Shown here one piece after another: positions 20,291 to 29,060 of a DNA stretch of 64,000 bases (position 1 is its first letter; every line of letters starts with the position of its first letter). The stretch spans positions 1 through 64,000 of the forward strand of contig JANMYQ010000054.1 in assembly GCA_031382215.1 (NCBI GenBank), in the 5' to 3' direction. The stretch comes from LGRD01 sp031382215. GTDB lineage: Bacteria; Pseudomonadota; Gammaproteobacteria; Burkholderiales; Burkholderiaceae_C. The notes beneath the pieces are model-generated. The model had not been told where the DNA came from. It made no database searches and saw only the letters and a program-made list of their open reading frames with translations. The translations under genes and the position numbers were made by a program.

Positions 20291-21157
20291 TCAACGCCGC
20301 GCGAACAAACCTTGTGGCTTGAACGCCAGCACCACGATCAGCAGCGCGAACGACGCCATGCTCTTGGCCGACGGCGTGAACACGATGCCCGCCGCCGCCT
20401 CCGACATGCCGATCAGCACCCCACCCGCAAGCGCACCGGGCATCGAGCCGAGCCCGCCGATGATGACGATGATGAAGGCCAGCAAGGTGTAGGCCGGGCC
20501 CGATGCGGGTGTCACGTCCACCAGCAAGGTCAGCAAGGTGCCAGCCACGCCGACGCAGGCGCAGCCCAGGCCGAAGGCCAGGCCGTAAAGATGCGCCACG
20601 TTCAGTCCGACCACGCGCGCGCCGAGCAGGTTGTCGGCACACGCGCGGATGGCCTTGCCGAACGCCGTGAAGCGGAACAGCGCCCACAGCAACGCACAGC
20701 ACGCCAACGCAACGATCGCGCAGACCACGCGCACCTTGTCCACCAGCACCGGGCCGATCTGGTACGAGTCGAGCGCGTAGTCCACCTGCACGTTGCGCGC
20801 ATCGGGCCCGAAGGCCAGCAGCAGCCCGTTCACCATGATCAGCGCCACCGCCAGCAGCAGCATGAACTGCGAGTGTTCGGGCCGGTCGATGAACGGGTTG
20901 ATCAGCGCACGCTGCATTGCGTAGCCCAAACCGAAGAAGCCGAGTGCCACCGGCAGCACCATCCACAGCGGGTCGAGCTTGAGCGCGGCGAAGGCAAGGA
21001 CGACGACGTACATCGCCAACGCCATCAGCTCACCGTGCGCGAAGTTGACGATGCGCACCACGCCGTAAATCACCGACAACCCGAGCGCCATCAGCCCGTA
21101 GACCAGGCCGGTCAGGAAGCCGCTGAGCAGCACGTTGACGATGAGGTCGAGCGGCAT
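20291..21157 (-). CDS. livH: Branched-chain amino acid-type ABC transporter permease (LivH family)
   Basis: A 288-residue permease starting MPLDLIVNVLLSGFLTGLVYG, with the family segments GVVRIVNFAHGELM, GKAIRACADN and IIVIIGGLGSMPGALAGG. ATG 21157 is preferred to an upstream TTG (21175). The 607 bp between this gene and its receptor gene upstream hold two structured repeats, unusual inside an operon. Confidence 0.92.
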   Translation of the reverse strand: MPLDLIVNVLLSGFLTGLVYGLMALGLSVIYGVVRIVNFAHGELMALAMYVVVLAFAALKLDPLWMVLPVALGFFGLGYAMQRALINPFIDRPEHSQFMLLLAVALIMVNGLLLAFGPDARNVQVDYALDSYQIGPVLVDKVRVVCAIVALACCALLWALFRFTAFGKAIRACADNLLGARVVGLNVAHLYGLAFGLGCACVGVAGTLLTLLVDVTPASGPAYTLLAFIIVIIGGLGSMPGALAGGVLIGMSEAAAGIVFTPSAKSMASFALLIVVLAFKPQGLFARR

Positions 21158-21190
21158 GGTCAGGTCCGCGGGCAACGGTCAGCGCGGTCG

Positions 21191-21417
21191 CGGCGGGCGG
21201 CACCCGGCAGAGGCTCATGCTGGGGCGGTCGGCGGGTACGCCGACTGCACTGCGCTGCTCGGTCTCGCGGCCCCGTCGGCAAACTCACTTCGCTCGCCTG
21301 CGGCTCGCTCCGTTCAAACAGTGCCGACGAGTCAGTGCACGATTGCGCTGCGCGCGGGCCGCAAGCCCTGTGCTGCTCGCCGCCCCAGAAATCGCCCCTG
21401 CCGGGTACCGCCCGCCG
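21191..21417. repeat. Structured repeat element A (terminal inverted repeats of 38 bp)
   Basis: The ends 21191-21228 and 21380-21417 are inverted copies of each other (32 of 38 bases match, four of the mismatches clustered). Between them lies a core, 21241-21360, whose reverse complement is similar to 21528-21649 in element B. The core contains the stem GTCGGCA/TGCCGAC (read on the minus strand). No transposase is present. A non-autonomous mobile or REP-like element is the likely explanation. Confidence 0.75.
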
Positions 21418-21465
21418 CGAGTGCAACCGCTTTCGCTCTTTTCCGCGAAGACAAAAGCCGCTGCC

Positions 21466-21706
21466 GCAAAGGTGCGTTCGGGCAGGTCGGAGGGCGCCTC
21501 TGAGGCGCTGAGGAGCGGAGGGCTCGTGGCCCGCGCGCGCAGCGCGCTTCGTGAACTGACTTGTCGCCGCCTGTTTGAGCGTAGCGCGGCGAAGCAAGCG
21601 GAGCGAGTTCGGCGACGGGCCACGAGACCGAGCACCGGAAGGCAGTCGGAGCGCCAGCGCAGGCCGTCGAAGCGAAGCCCTCCGGCCTGCCCGGACGCAC
21701 CTTTGC
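21466..21706. repeat. Structured repeat element B (terminal inverted repeats of 30 bp)
   Basis: The ends 21466-21495 and 21677-21706 are inverted copies (28 of 30 match). The core 21528-21649 is homologous to the core of element A but inverted, so A and B are head to head with 49 bp between. The core stem is here GTCGCCG/CGGCGAC, a compensated version of the stem in A. The outer inverted repeats of A and B are unrelated to each other. The element lies in the transcribed gap between the receptor gene and livH. Confidence 0.75.
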
Positions 21707-21764
21707 TGCGCCAACCGTAGAAGGACCTGACGCCTTGAAACGCGCACCACCGCGACCGCAGAAC

Positions 21765-23036
21765 TCAACTGCGCGAATTCCAATCCGGCACCGGAAACAC
21801 CGGCGTCGTCTCGGCACTCTCCGCCGGCAGCACCACCTGCGGGCGCAGCTTGCGGTTCTGGATGCAGGCCGACGCGATCTCGGGGTTCTGGCCTTTGGCG
21901 TTGAAGGCGATCGGCCCGCCGAGCATCATGCGTTCGGTGATCTTGGTCTGGCGGATCGCGTCGGCCAGCGCGGTGCCGTCTGTCGACTTCGCGCGCTTGA
22001 ACGAATCGGCCGCCACCATCACCGCCTCGACCGTGAAGCCGACATTGAGCGCATGGAACATCAGCTTGTCCTGCGGGAAGGCCTTGGTGAAAGCCTTGTC
22101 GATCATCGCGGTGAGCTTGGACTTGGGGTCGTACCACGGCACGTTGGAGATGCAGTACTCGGAGTACTTGCCCAAGGTCTTGTAGAACGCTTCTTCGTAC
22201 ATGCCCGGCGAGCCCGGGCTGATGATGCCCATCGGGTTGTAGCGCTGCTTGACCATTTCGCGAACCAGCAGGATCGAGTCGTTCAGCCGGCACACCAGCA
22301 TCACGATCTCGGCGCCGCTGGCCTTGGCCTTGGCCACTTCGACCGACAGGTCACGCGCCGCGGGGTCGTAGCTGATCGTGTCGAGCACCTTGAACGGCAG
22401 GTAGTTCAGGGTCGGCAAGATGCGATCGATCGCGCCCTTGTTGGCCATGCCGAAGGTGTCGTTCACGTGCATGAACACGCAGGTGCGCGGGGCGGTGCGG
22501 GTGGCCTGGAACAGGTCGCGGTAGAGCGACAGGCCGTTGCGGATCAGGTCCACCGACGTGGGGAAATTGCGGAAGGTGTACTTGTAGCCCTGCTCGGTGA
22601 TCGGCGGCGCCGCGGCGATGTTGATCACGAACGGCACCTTGCGCTGCTCGGCCACCTGCGCAATCGCCGACGAGGCGCCCGAATCGAACGCGCCGATCAG
22701 CACATTCGCGCCGTCGTTGATGAGCTTTTCGGTGCGCGAGCGCGCCTGGTCGACGTTGGATTCGAAGTCGGCGTTCATCAGCTCGATGTCGACGCCGTAA
22801 AGCTCCTTCACGATGCCCACCGAGATATCGGCCCCGCGCTGGCACGACTGCCCCAGTTGCGCCAGCACGCCCGACTTGGGCAGCAGCACCCCCACCTTCA
22901 GCTTGGCCGGTTGCGCGCGCACGAGCGCGGGGAACCAACCCGCCGCGGCGAGCGCCGAGCCGCCGGCCACGAGACGATGAAAGCGGCGCCGACCGGGCTG
23001 CACGGCAAAGGGGTCATTCGGGGTCGAGTGATTCAT
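21765..23036 (-). CDS. Liv-type ABC transporter substrate-binding protein
   Basis: A 423-residue periplasmic receptor of the type I (LivJ/LivK, Peripla_BP_6) family. The N-terminus has a twin-arginine-like RRRFHRL followed by a hydrophobic stretch and ALVRA, suggesting Tat export. The mature part starts KLKVGVLLPKSGVLAQLGQS. It should supply ligand to LivHMGF downstream. Distance to livH is 607 bp, filled by the two structured repeats, an arrangement that would allow the receptor to be made in excess of the permease. Ligand unknown. Confidence 0.9.
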   Translation of the reverse strand: MNHSTPNDPFAVQPGRRRFHRLVAGGSALAAAGWFPALVRAQPAKLKVGVLLPKSGVLAQLGQSCQRGADISVGIVKELYGVDIELMNADFESNVDQARSRTEKLINDGANVLIGAFDSGASSAIAQVAEQRKVPFVINIAAAPPITEQGYKYTFRNFPTSVDLIRNGLSLYRDLFQATRTAPRTCVFMHVNDTFGMANKGAIDRILPTLNYLPFKVLDTISYDPAARDLSVEVAKAKASGAEIVMLVCRLNDSILLVREMVKQRYNPMGIISPGSPGMYEEAFYKTLGKYSEYCISNVPWYDPKSKLTAMIDKAFTKAFPQDKLMFHALNVGFTVEAVMVAADSFKRAKSTDGTALADAIRQTKITERMMLGGPIAFNAKGQNPEIASACIQNRKLRPQVVLPAESAETTPVFPVPDWNSRS

Positions 23037-23258
23037 CGGAGGCTCCAGGGCAAATTCGGGACGCGCAACTGTACGACGCGAACTTGGGGCTGACCACCGC
23101 GTTGGCCCTGATCCACCGCCCCGCTCAGCGCCCCCCTAACTCGGGCCCGCACAGGCAAACCCTTAGTGGTGCATGCACCAGTTGGGGAAGAAAATCCCGA
23201 CCCAGAACGGCGCGCGCCGCGCGCTTCGTACAACACGACAACCTCGGGAGACACAAAC

Positions 23259-25475
23259 ATGCGTCCAGACAAGATGGGGTGGGCCGCGCCGTTGGCCACG
23301 ATATTGGCCACGATGTTGGCCGCGCCGATGGTGGCCATGGCGGCAGGCACGAGCGTTCGATTCGACCTGTCCAACCCCAACGGCGGCCCGTTCCCGAGCG
23401 ACCGCTTCACCCGGGCCGACTGGACTCAGCAAACCTTCCGCAGAGTCAACCTGCCCAAGCCCGATTGCGCGGTGCTGCCGTCCGACTGTGCCGACATCGA
23501 CGTCATCAACACGCTCGACGGCTTCAACACCCAGCCGCGCATCACGGTGCCGTTCAGCGGCCCGATCGACCCGGCCACGGTCAGCAGCGAGACCGTCTAC
23601 CTCGTGAACCTGGGCGACACCCTGAACGGCAAGGGCTACGGCCAGAAGGTCGGCATCAACCAGGTGGCCTGGGACGTGGCGAGCAACACCTTGGTGTTCG
23701 AGTCGGACGAGTTGCTGGCCGAACATTCGCGCTACCTGCTGGTGATCACCGACGGCGTGCGCGACGCTGCCGGCGACCGCATCGAGGCCGGCCGCTTCGG
23801 CCGCTTCCACCGCGGCGAGAAGAACCGCAATCACCATGACCGCGACGACGAAGACGGCGATCGCGACTACGGCAAGTCGCTGCGCGACGGCATGCATTCG
23901 TCGCGCGCACCGCAGCACCGTGTGGCCGCGCTGAGCGTGTTCACCACGCAGAGCGCCACCGCCGACCTGCGAAAGATCCACCGCCAGATCAAACACTCGC
24001 ACCCGGCGCCGGTGGACTTCAATATCGCCAACGGCGGCACGGCACGCGCGGTGTTCCCGCTGAGTGGCGTGGCCGGCATCCAGTTCCGGCGTGAGGTCGG
24101 TGTCACCACGGCCACGCCGACCGGCTTTGCCGAGTCCTTCTTGCCCACGCCCGCGCTCAACGTGGTGGCGGGCTCGGTCGCGAGCGTTGCGTTCGGCAAG
24201 TTCAGCTCGCCCGACTACCAGACCGCCGGCAAGCTCATCCCAGCCACCGGCACGCTCAGTGGCCAGCCGCGCCCGCAAGGCAGCAACGAGCTGGTGTTCG
24301 AGTTGTTCGTGCCTGCGGGTGACAAGCCGGCCGGCGGCTGGCCGGTGGCGATCTTCGGCCACGGCTTCACCGACAGCATGTACGGCGCGCCGTGGACGGT
24401 GGCGTCGGTGTTCGCGTCCAAGGGCATCGCGACGATCGCGATCAACGTGGTCGGCCACGGCGGCGGCGCAAAGGGCACGCTGGCCGTGCTTCCGAACGTC
24501 GCTGGCGCGCTGCCCAGCGTGGTACCGGCCGGCGGGCGCGGCTTCGACCAGGACGGCAACGGCGCGATCGACTCGACCGAAGGCGTCAACGCCGCTGCGC
24601 CGGCCACCATCGTCGGCAGCCGCGATGGCCTGCGCCAGACGGTGGTGGACCTGATGCAGCTGGTGCGCCAGATCGAAGTCGGCGTCGACGTGGACGGCGA
24701 CGGCGAGCGCGACCTCGACAAGCACCGTGTCTATTACGCGGGCCAATCGTTCGGCGGCATCTACGGCACCATCTTCCTCGGCGTTGAAGACGGCATCGAG
24801 GCCGGCGTGCCGAACGTGCCGGGCGGCTCGATCACCGAGATCGCGCGCCTGGGCGCATTCCGCGGCTTGACGGGGCTTTCGCTCGCCTTGCGCCAGCCGC
24901 AACTGCTGAACCTCGCGCCAACGGCAGCTTTGCCGGTGCCGTTCAACTTCAACGAGAACATCCCGCTGCGCGACCTGCCGACGGTGATCAACACCGTGCC
25001 GGGCGCCACCGCGATCCAGCAGCTGCTCGACCGCAACGAATGGGTGCAGCAGGCCGGCAACCCGGTGTCGTATGCGTCGCTGATCCGCAAGGATCCGCCG
25101 CGCGGCCATGCGGCCAAGCCAGTGATCTTCCAGGTCGCCAAGGGCGACTCGACCGTGCCCAACCCGACCAGTTCGGCGATCATTCGTGCCGGCGATCTGA
25201 GCGACCGTCTCACCTACTTCCGCAATGACCTGGCCGTTGCGCTGAACCCCTTCAACAACCCTGCCGCGCCGGGCGCCGTGCCGAAGAACCCGCACACGTT
25301 CCTCACCAACATCGGCGCAGCGCAAACCGCACCGTTCGCGGTGATGGCGCAAACGCAGATCGCGATCTTCTTCGCGACCCGCGGCACGATGGTCGTCGAC
25401 CCCGATGCGGCCGGGCCGTTCTTCGAAGTGCCCATTGCCGGGCCGCTGCCTGAGGGGCTGAATTACATTCCCTGA
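23259..25475 (+). CDS. Secreted lipase/esterase-like alpha/beta hydrolase
   Basis: A 738-residue exported protein. The signal peptide ends near AMA. Residues 25-200 include a bacterial-Ig/SbsA-like segment (RITVPFSGPIDPATVSSETVYLV). A low-complexity His/Asp/Arg stretch follows near residue 190-205. The hydrolase domain has the oxyanion region PVAIFGHGFTDS and the nucleophile elbow GQSFG with S497. Two EF-hand-like calcium loops (DQDGNGAIDSTE, about 429-442; DVDGDGERDLDK, about 477-489) sit just before the elbow. The domain order resembles bacterial virulence-factor lipases. ATG 23259 follows CGGGAG and gives the signal peptide. Confidence 0.75.
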   Translation: MRPDKMGWAAPLATILATMLAAPMVAMAAGTSVRFDLSNPNGGPFPSDRFTRADWTQQTFRRVNLPKPDCAVLPSDCADIDVINTLDGFNTQPRITVPFSGPIDPATVSSETVYLVNLGDTLNGKGYGQKVGINQVAWDVASNTLVFESDELLAEHSRYLLVITDGVRDAAGDRIEAGRFGRFHRGEKNRNHHDRDDEDGDRDYGKSLRDGMHSSRAPQHRVAALSVFTTQSATADLRKIHRQIKHSHPAPVDFNIANGGTARAVFPLSGVAGIQFRREVGVTTATPTGFAESFLPTPALNVVAGSVASVAFGKFSSPDYQTAGKLIPATGTLSGQPRPQGSNELVFELFVPAGDKPAGGWPVAIFGHGFTDSMYGAPWTVASVFASKGIATIAINVVGHGGGAKGTLAVLPNVAGALPSVVPAGGRGFDQDGNGAIDSTEGVNAAAPATIVGSRDGLRQTVVDLMQLVRQIEVGVDVDGDGERDLDKHRVYYAGQSFGGIYGTIFLGVEDGIEAGVPNVPGGSITEIARLGAFRGLTGLSLALRQPQLLNLAPTAALPVPFNFNENIPLRDLPTVINTVPGATAIQQLLDRNEWVQQAGNPVSYASLIRKDPPRGHAAKPVIFQVAKGDSTVPNPTSSAIIRAGDLSDRLTYFRNDLAVALNPFNNPAAPGAVPKNPHTFLTNIGAAQTAPFAVMAQTQIAIFFATRGTMVVDPDAAGPFFEVPIAGPLPEGLNYIP

Positions 25476-25552
25476 TCCGCTCGCGCTCTACACACCACGG
25501 CGCAGCATCCCTGCGCCGTGCTTCATTTCGGCGGCCAACTTCGCCTGAGCCG

Positions 25553-26284
25553 ATGCGACTCGCCTTCTTCCTTCTGCTGACCCTTCCGCTGGCGCTTCTA
25601 CAGCCCGCACGCGCCGCCGACCCGCCCCCACCTGCCGATTCGATGGCCCAGCGCATGCAGGCCTGCGCCGCCTGCCATGGCCGCGAAGGCCGCGCCGCCA
25701 GCGACGGCTACTACCCGCGCATCGCCGGCAAGCCGCAGGAGTACCTGTTCCGGCAGCTCCTGAACTTTCGCGAGCGGCGGCGCGGATATGCGCCGATGAC
25801 GCACATGGTCAAGCTGCTGTCCGACGACTACCTGAACGAGATCGCCGCTTACTTCGCACAACTCGATCTGCCCTACCCGCTGCCGCAGCCCGGCCCCACC
25901 ACGCCGCAAGGGCTGGCGCGGGGCGCCGAGCTGGTGAAATCTGGCGACAAGGCGCGCGGCATCCCGGCCTGCGTGTCTTGCCACGGCCAGGCGATGACCG
26001 GCGTGCTGCCTGACGCACCCGGCCTGGTGGGCCTGCCGCGCGACTACCTCAACGCCCAGCTCGGGGCCTGGAAAACCGGCCTGCGCAGCGCCGTGGCGCC
26101 CGACTGCATGGCGCGCGTGGTGGCGCTGCTGGGGCCGCAGGACATTGCGGCGCTGTCGATGTGGCTGGCGTCGCAACCGGTGCCGGCCGATGCCAAGGCG
26201 GTGGCGCAGGCTCCAGCCCCGACCGGCGCTGCAGCCTCGACTGCCTGTGGCGGCCTGCCGGCGCCCACCGGGTCGCCGCGGTGA
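25553..26284 (+). CDS. Diheme cytochrome c (c4-like)
   Basis: A 243-residue exported protein: signal peptide to about ARAA, then two CxxCH heme sites (CAACH near residue 38, CVSCH near residue 142), consistent with the cytochrome c4 family of periplasmic or membrane-loose electron carriers. A Pro/Ala-rich tail follows the second domain. The stop overlaps the GTG start of the next cytochrome gene by four bases. Confidence 0.9.
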   Translation: MRLAFFLLLTLPLALLQPARAADPPPPADSMAQRMQACAACHGREGRAASDGYYPRIAGKPQEYLFRQLLNFRERRRGYAPMTHMVKLLSDDYLNEIAAYFAQLDLPYPLPQPGPTTPQGLARGAELVKSGDKARGIPACVSCHGQAMTGVLPDAPGLVGLPRDYLNAQLGAWKTGLRSAVAPDCMARVVALLGPQDIAALSMWLASQPVPADAKAVAQAPAPTGAAASTACGGLPAPTGSPR

Positions 26285-27567
26285 AGCGCCTGCTGGCCGG
26301 GCTGCTGCTGGCGGCGCTGCTGGGCACGGCCGCCATCGTCGCGCTGAACCTGCGTGATGAGAGTGACGCGACCGGGGCGAACGCATCGGCAGGCCCAGGC
26401 GCAGCAGACCCAGGCGCCGCGCTCGCCGAACGCGGCCGCTACCTCGCCGCCGCCGGCAACTGTGCAGGCTGCCACACGCTGCCCGGCGGCGCCGCGTATG
26501 CCGGCGGCCTGGGCATCCCGACGCCGTTCGGCGTGGTCTTCGCCGGCAACCTCACGCCCGACCCGCAAACCGGTCTGGGTGCGTGGACGGCGGGCGACTT
26601 CTGGCGCGCGATGCACAACGGCCGCTCGCGCGACGGCCACCTGCTCTACCCAGCCTTCCCGTACACCAGCTTCACGCAGATCACGCGGGCCGATTCAGAC
26701 GCGCTGTTCGCCTACCTGAGCACGGTGCCGCCGGCCGTGCAAGCGAACCGCCCGCACGAACTGGCCTTCCCGTACAGCACCCAAGCTGCGCTGGCGGTGT
26801 GGCGGGCCTTGTACTTCCGGCCCGGCGTGTTCCAGCCCGATGCGCGCAGGGGCCCCGAATGGAACCGCGGCGCCTACCTGGTGCGCGGGCCGGGGCATTG
26901 CAACGCCTGCCACGCACCGCGCGGGCGGCTCGGCGGTATCGACGAGACTCCAGAACTGGCGGGCGGATTGATTCCGCAGCTCAACTGGTTCGCGCCGGGC
27001 TTGGGGCCCGCGGCCGGCGCTGCTTCCAAGGCTGATCAGCTAGCGCACTCGGTCATGCTGCTGAAGACGGGCCGGTCGCCAAACCGCACGGCCAGCGGGC
27101 CGATGGCCGAGGTGGTGTTCAATAGCACCCAGCACCTGCTCGACGCCGACCTGCAGGCCATCGCGCTGTTCCTGGCGGCGTTGCCTGCCAGTCCTCCGAC
27201 ACCGACACCGACGCCGATGCGCGAGCGTGACCTGCCGTCACCCGCCCTGCTCAAGGCCGGCCAGAGAATCTACAAAGACCGCTGCGCAACCTGCCACGGC
27301 GACGAGGGCCAAGGGCTTCCCGGCGCCTACCCGGCTCTCGCCCGCAACCCGACCGTGCTGATGGAACCGCCTGCCAACCTGGTGCGCGGGGTACTGGAAG
27401 GCGGCTTCCTGCCCGCGACTGCCGGCAACCCGCGCCCGCACGGCATGCCGCCGTTTGCGCAGAGCCTGTCGAATGCGGAACTCTCAGCGCTGTTGAGCCA
27501 TGTGCGCCATGCCTGGGGCAACCAGGCGGCGGCGCTGTCTGAACTGGAGGTGGCGCGTTATCGCTGA
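26281..27567 (+). CDS. Triheme cytochrome c, dehydrogenase-subunit type
   Basis: A 428-residue protein with an N-terminal membrane or signal segment (KRLLAGLLLAALLGTAAIVAL) and three heme sites: CAGCH, CNACH and CATCH. This composition is that of the cytochrome subunit of membrane alcohol/gluconate/sugar dehydrogenases, which passes electrons to quinone or oxidase. No flavin- or PQQ-containing large subunit is next to it. GTG 26281 is the start, overlapping the preceding stop (GTGA). Partner dehydrogenase unknown. Confidence 0.88.
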   Translation: MKRLLAGLLLAALLGTAAIVALNLRDESDATGANASAGPGAADPGAALAERGRYLAAAGNCAGCHTLPGGAAYAGGLGIPTPFGVVFAGNLTPDPQTGLGAWTAGDFWRAMHNGRSRDGHLLYPAFPYTSFTQITRADSDALFAYLSTVPPAVQANRPHELAFPYSTQAALAVWRALYFRPGVFQPDARRGPEWNRGAYLVRGPGHCNACHAPRGRLGGIDETPELAGGLIPQLNWFAPGLGPAAGAASKADQLAHSVMLLKTGRSPNRTASGPMAEVVFNSTQHLLDADLQAIALFLAALPASPPTPTPTPMRERDLPSPALLKAGQRIYKDRCATCHGDEGQGLPGAYPALARNPTVLMEPPANLVRGVLEGGFLPATAGNPRPHGMPPFAQSLSNAELSALLSHVRHAWGNQAAALSELEVARYR

Positions 27568-28004
27568 GGCGAAGAAGGCGACGACGACGGGCCGCACGCC
27601 GCGCGCGCCGCTGCGGCACGTGCCTGGCATTCGAAACGGTTGTGCCGGTAGGCGCCGCGGCCGTTGAGCCACTGCACGGCGCTGGAGCCCAGGTACGCAG
27701 CAAAGAACAGCACGCCCCAGCGTTCGTACTGGCGCACGTGTTCGTGCTCGTGGGCACGCAGTTCGGCCAGCACCGCGTGGCTCTGGCCAATGACCACATG
27801 GCCGAACGTGATCGCGACAAAACCGCCGCAAGCCGGCACCGCGCCGAGCCAGCGGGCCAGCCTGCCGCCCGCCACTTCGAGCACGCCGTCGGCCACTCGC
27901 GCGCTGGCGCCCAGCGTGCAGGCCAGGCCGGCCGGCAGCAGGCCGACGGCGCTGGCGGGCGCGGCCCACAGGTAGCGCCACCAGCGCAGGCGAGGTGGTG
28001 TCAT
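27558..28004 (-). CDS. Small membrane protein with an HExxH motif
   Basis: A 148-residue protein with two or three hydrophobic segments and the motif AHEHEHVRQYERWG, which satisfies HExxH, the zinc site of many metallopeptidases. A short conserved-looking tail, RFECQARA, could offer a third ligand. I do not recognise a named family; similar small proteins occur in Burkholderiales. Its ATG overlaps the stop of the GH19 gene by four bases, so it is probably translated with it. The 3' end overlaps the cytochrome gene by 10 bp in convergent orientation. Confidence 0.65.
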   Translation of the reverse strand: MTPPRLRWWRYLWAAPASAVGLLPAGLACTLGASARVADGVLEVAGGRLARWLGAVPACGGFVAITFGHVVIGQSHAVLAELRAHEHEHVRQYERWGVLFFAAYLGSSAVQWLNGRGAYRHNRFECQARAAAARAACGPSSSPSSPQR

Positions 28005-28972
28005 CGGCGTGCGGCCTTCTTGGCAGGTGTCTTCTTGGCGGCGGCCTTTTTCGCCGGGGCCTTCTTGACTGGCGACTTCTTGGCAGCGGACTTTTTCGCG
28101 GGAGCCTTCTTGGCAGCGGCTTTTCCAGCGGGAGCCTTCTTTGCGGGCGCCTTCTTTGCTGCCGCCTTCTTTGCCGGTGCCTTCTTTGCGACAAGCTTCT
28201 TTGCGGTGGCCTTCTTCACCGCTACCTTCTTCTCGACGGCCTCGCCTCCGCCTTCCTTGCCGCTGCCCCACGGGCCAGGGTCGGCGGCCAGCAGGCGCGC
28301 CGCTGGGGGCTTGCGCGCACCACGGGTCAGCGGCGGGTCGCCAATGAAGCCGGTGGCCAGCAGCACACGCTGGGCCGCCTCGAAGTACTTGAGCCGATCG
28401 GCGGCGCCGTTCTGCCCGCCGTTGATGCGCTGCGTGATGGTCTTGAAATCGCCCGCATCGGCCAGTTCATTGAGCCGGCTGCTGGTCCAGAAGAGCCCAG
28501 CAGCCTTGAACGCGATCTCCGGCGTCTGCGCCAATTCAGGGCTGCCGATCAAATCGACTCCCAATGCTTCGCCGGTCAGGCGGTACTTCTCGCGCCCGGT
28601 CAGCTGGATGATGCCGCGCCCGCGGAAGCGAAAACCGTCACCGCTGGCGCCGTCGCCGTTGCCCATGCGGCTGGCGTAGACGAAGTTGGCGAGCTTCTCC
28701 TCGTTGCGCACGTAGGGCAAGGCCGACGCCTCGGTCGGGAAGCGCTTGGGCCAGGTGGCCATCAGCCCGCTGGCCTTGGTGTAGAACAAGCTCTCGAGCA
28801 AACGCGTGTACTGGGCCGACTCGTGCGCCGTCTGCGCCACGAAGGCGGCGGTGCGCGGCAAGGTGTTGACCGCGTAGATCTGCATGGCCTCGTTCAGGTG
28901 CGGGAGGTACTGCTGCAGTTTGGGCAGCGGCAGCAGCGGCAGGATCTGGCGCAGTTGGGCTTCGGTCAGCAT
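28001..28972 (-). CDS. GH19 chitinase/muramidase-like protein with histone H1-like tail
   Basis: A 323-residue protein. Residues 1-210 form a glycoside hydrolase family 19 domain: AAFVAQTAHESAQYTRLLES carries the catalytic glutamate region, and GRGIIQLTGREKY and RINGG are family motifs. Phage- and bacteria-borne GH19 proteins cleave peptidoglycan or chitin. Residues 240-323 are a Lys/Ala/Pro repeat tail (units like KKAPAKKAA) typical of bacterial histone H1-like DNA-binding proteins. No signal peptide is visible. The combination is unusual; the tail could bind DNA, teichoic/lipopolysaccharide or cell-wall anions. Confidence 0.85.
   Translation of the reverse strand: MLTEAQLRQILPLLPLPKLQQYLPHLNEAMQIYAVNTLPRTAAFVAQTAHESAQYTRLLESLFYTKASGLMATWPKRFPTEASALPYVRNEEKLANFVYASRMGNGDGASGDGFRFRGRGIIQLTGREKYRLTGEALGVDLIGSPELAQTPEIAFKAAGLFWTSSRLNELADAGDFKTITQRINGGQNGAADRLKYFEAAQRVLLATGFIGDPPLTRGARKPPAARLLAADPGPWGSGKEGGGEAVEKKVAVKKATAKKLVAKKAPAKKAAAKKAPAKKAPAGKAAAKKAPAKKSAAKKSPVKKAPAKKAAAKKTPAKKAARR
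28004..28250 (-). repeat. Lys-Ala-Pro codon repeat (H1-like tail)
   Basis: The 3' part of the GH19 gene is a degenerate tandem repeat of codons for KKAPA/KKAAA units. Arrays of this type vary in length by slippage or recombination, so the tail may differ among strains. Confidence 0.7.
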
Positions 28973-29060
28973 GGTGGCGGCGTCCTCACGTGGGGTCGGC
29001 GCAGCTTATGGGCCGGACCTGCGGCTGTCCATAGGCAGCATTGCCGAGGTGCCGCGCCCT

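Noticed and set aside
21160..22293. Open frames running through the structured repeats between livH and the receptor gene
   Set aside because: Low-complexity Arg/Ala/Ser translations in all frames, as expected of GC-rich palindromic repeats; no start site or motif.
28004..28250. CRISPR-like regular spacing in the Lys/Ala tail of the GH19 gene
   Set aside because: The periodicity comes from KKAPA codon repeats in frame; there are no spacers and no cas genes.
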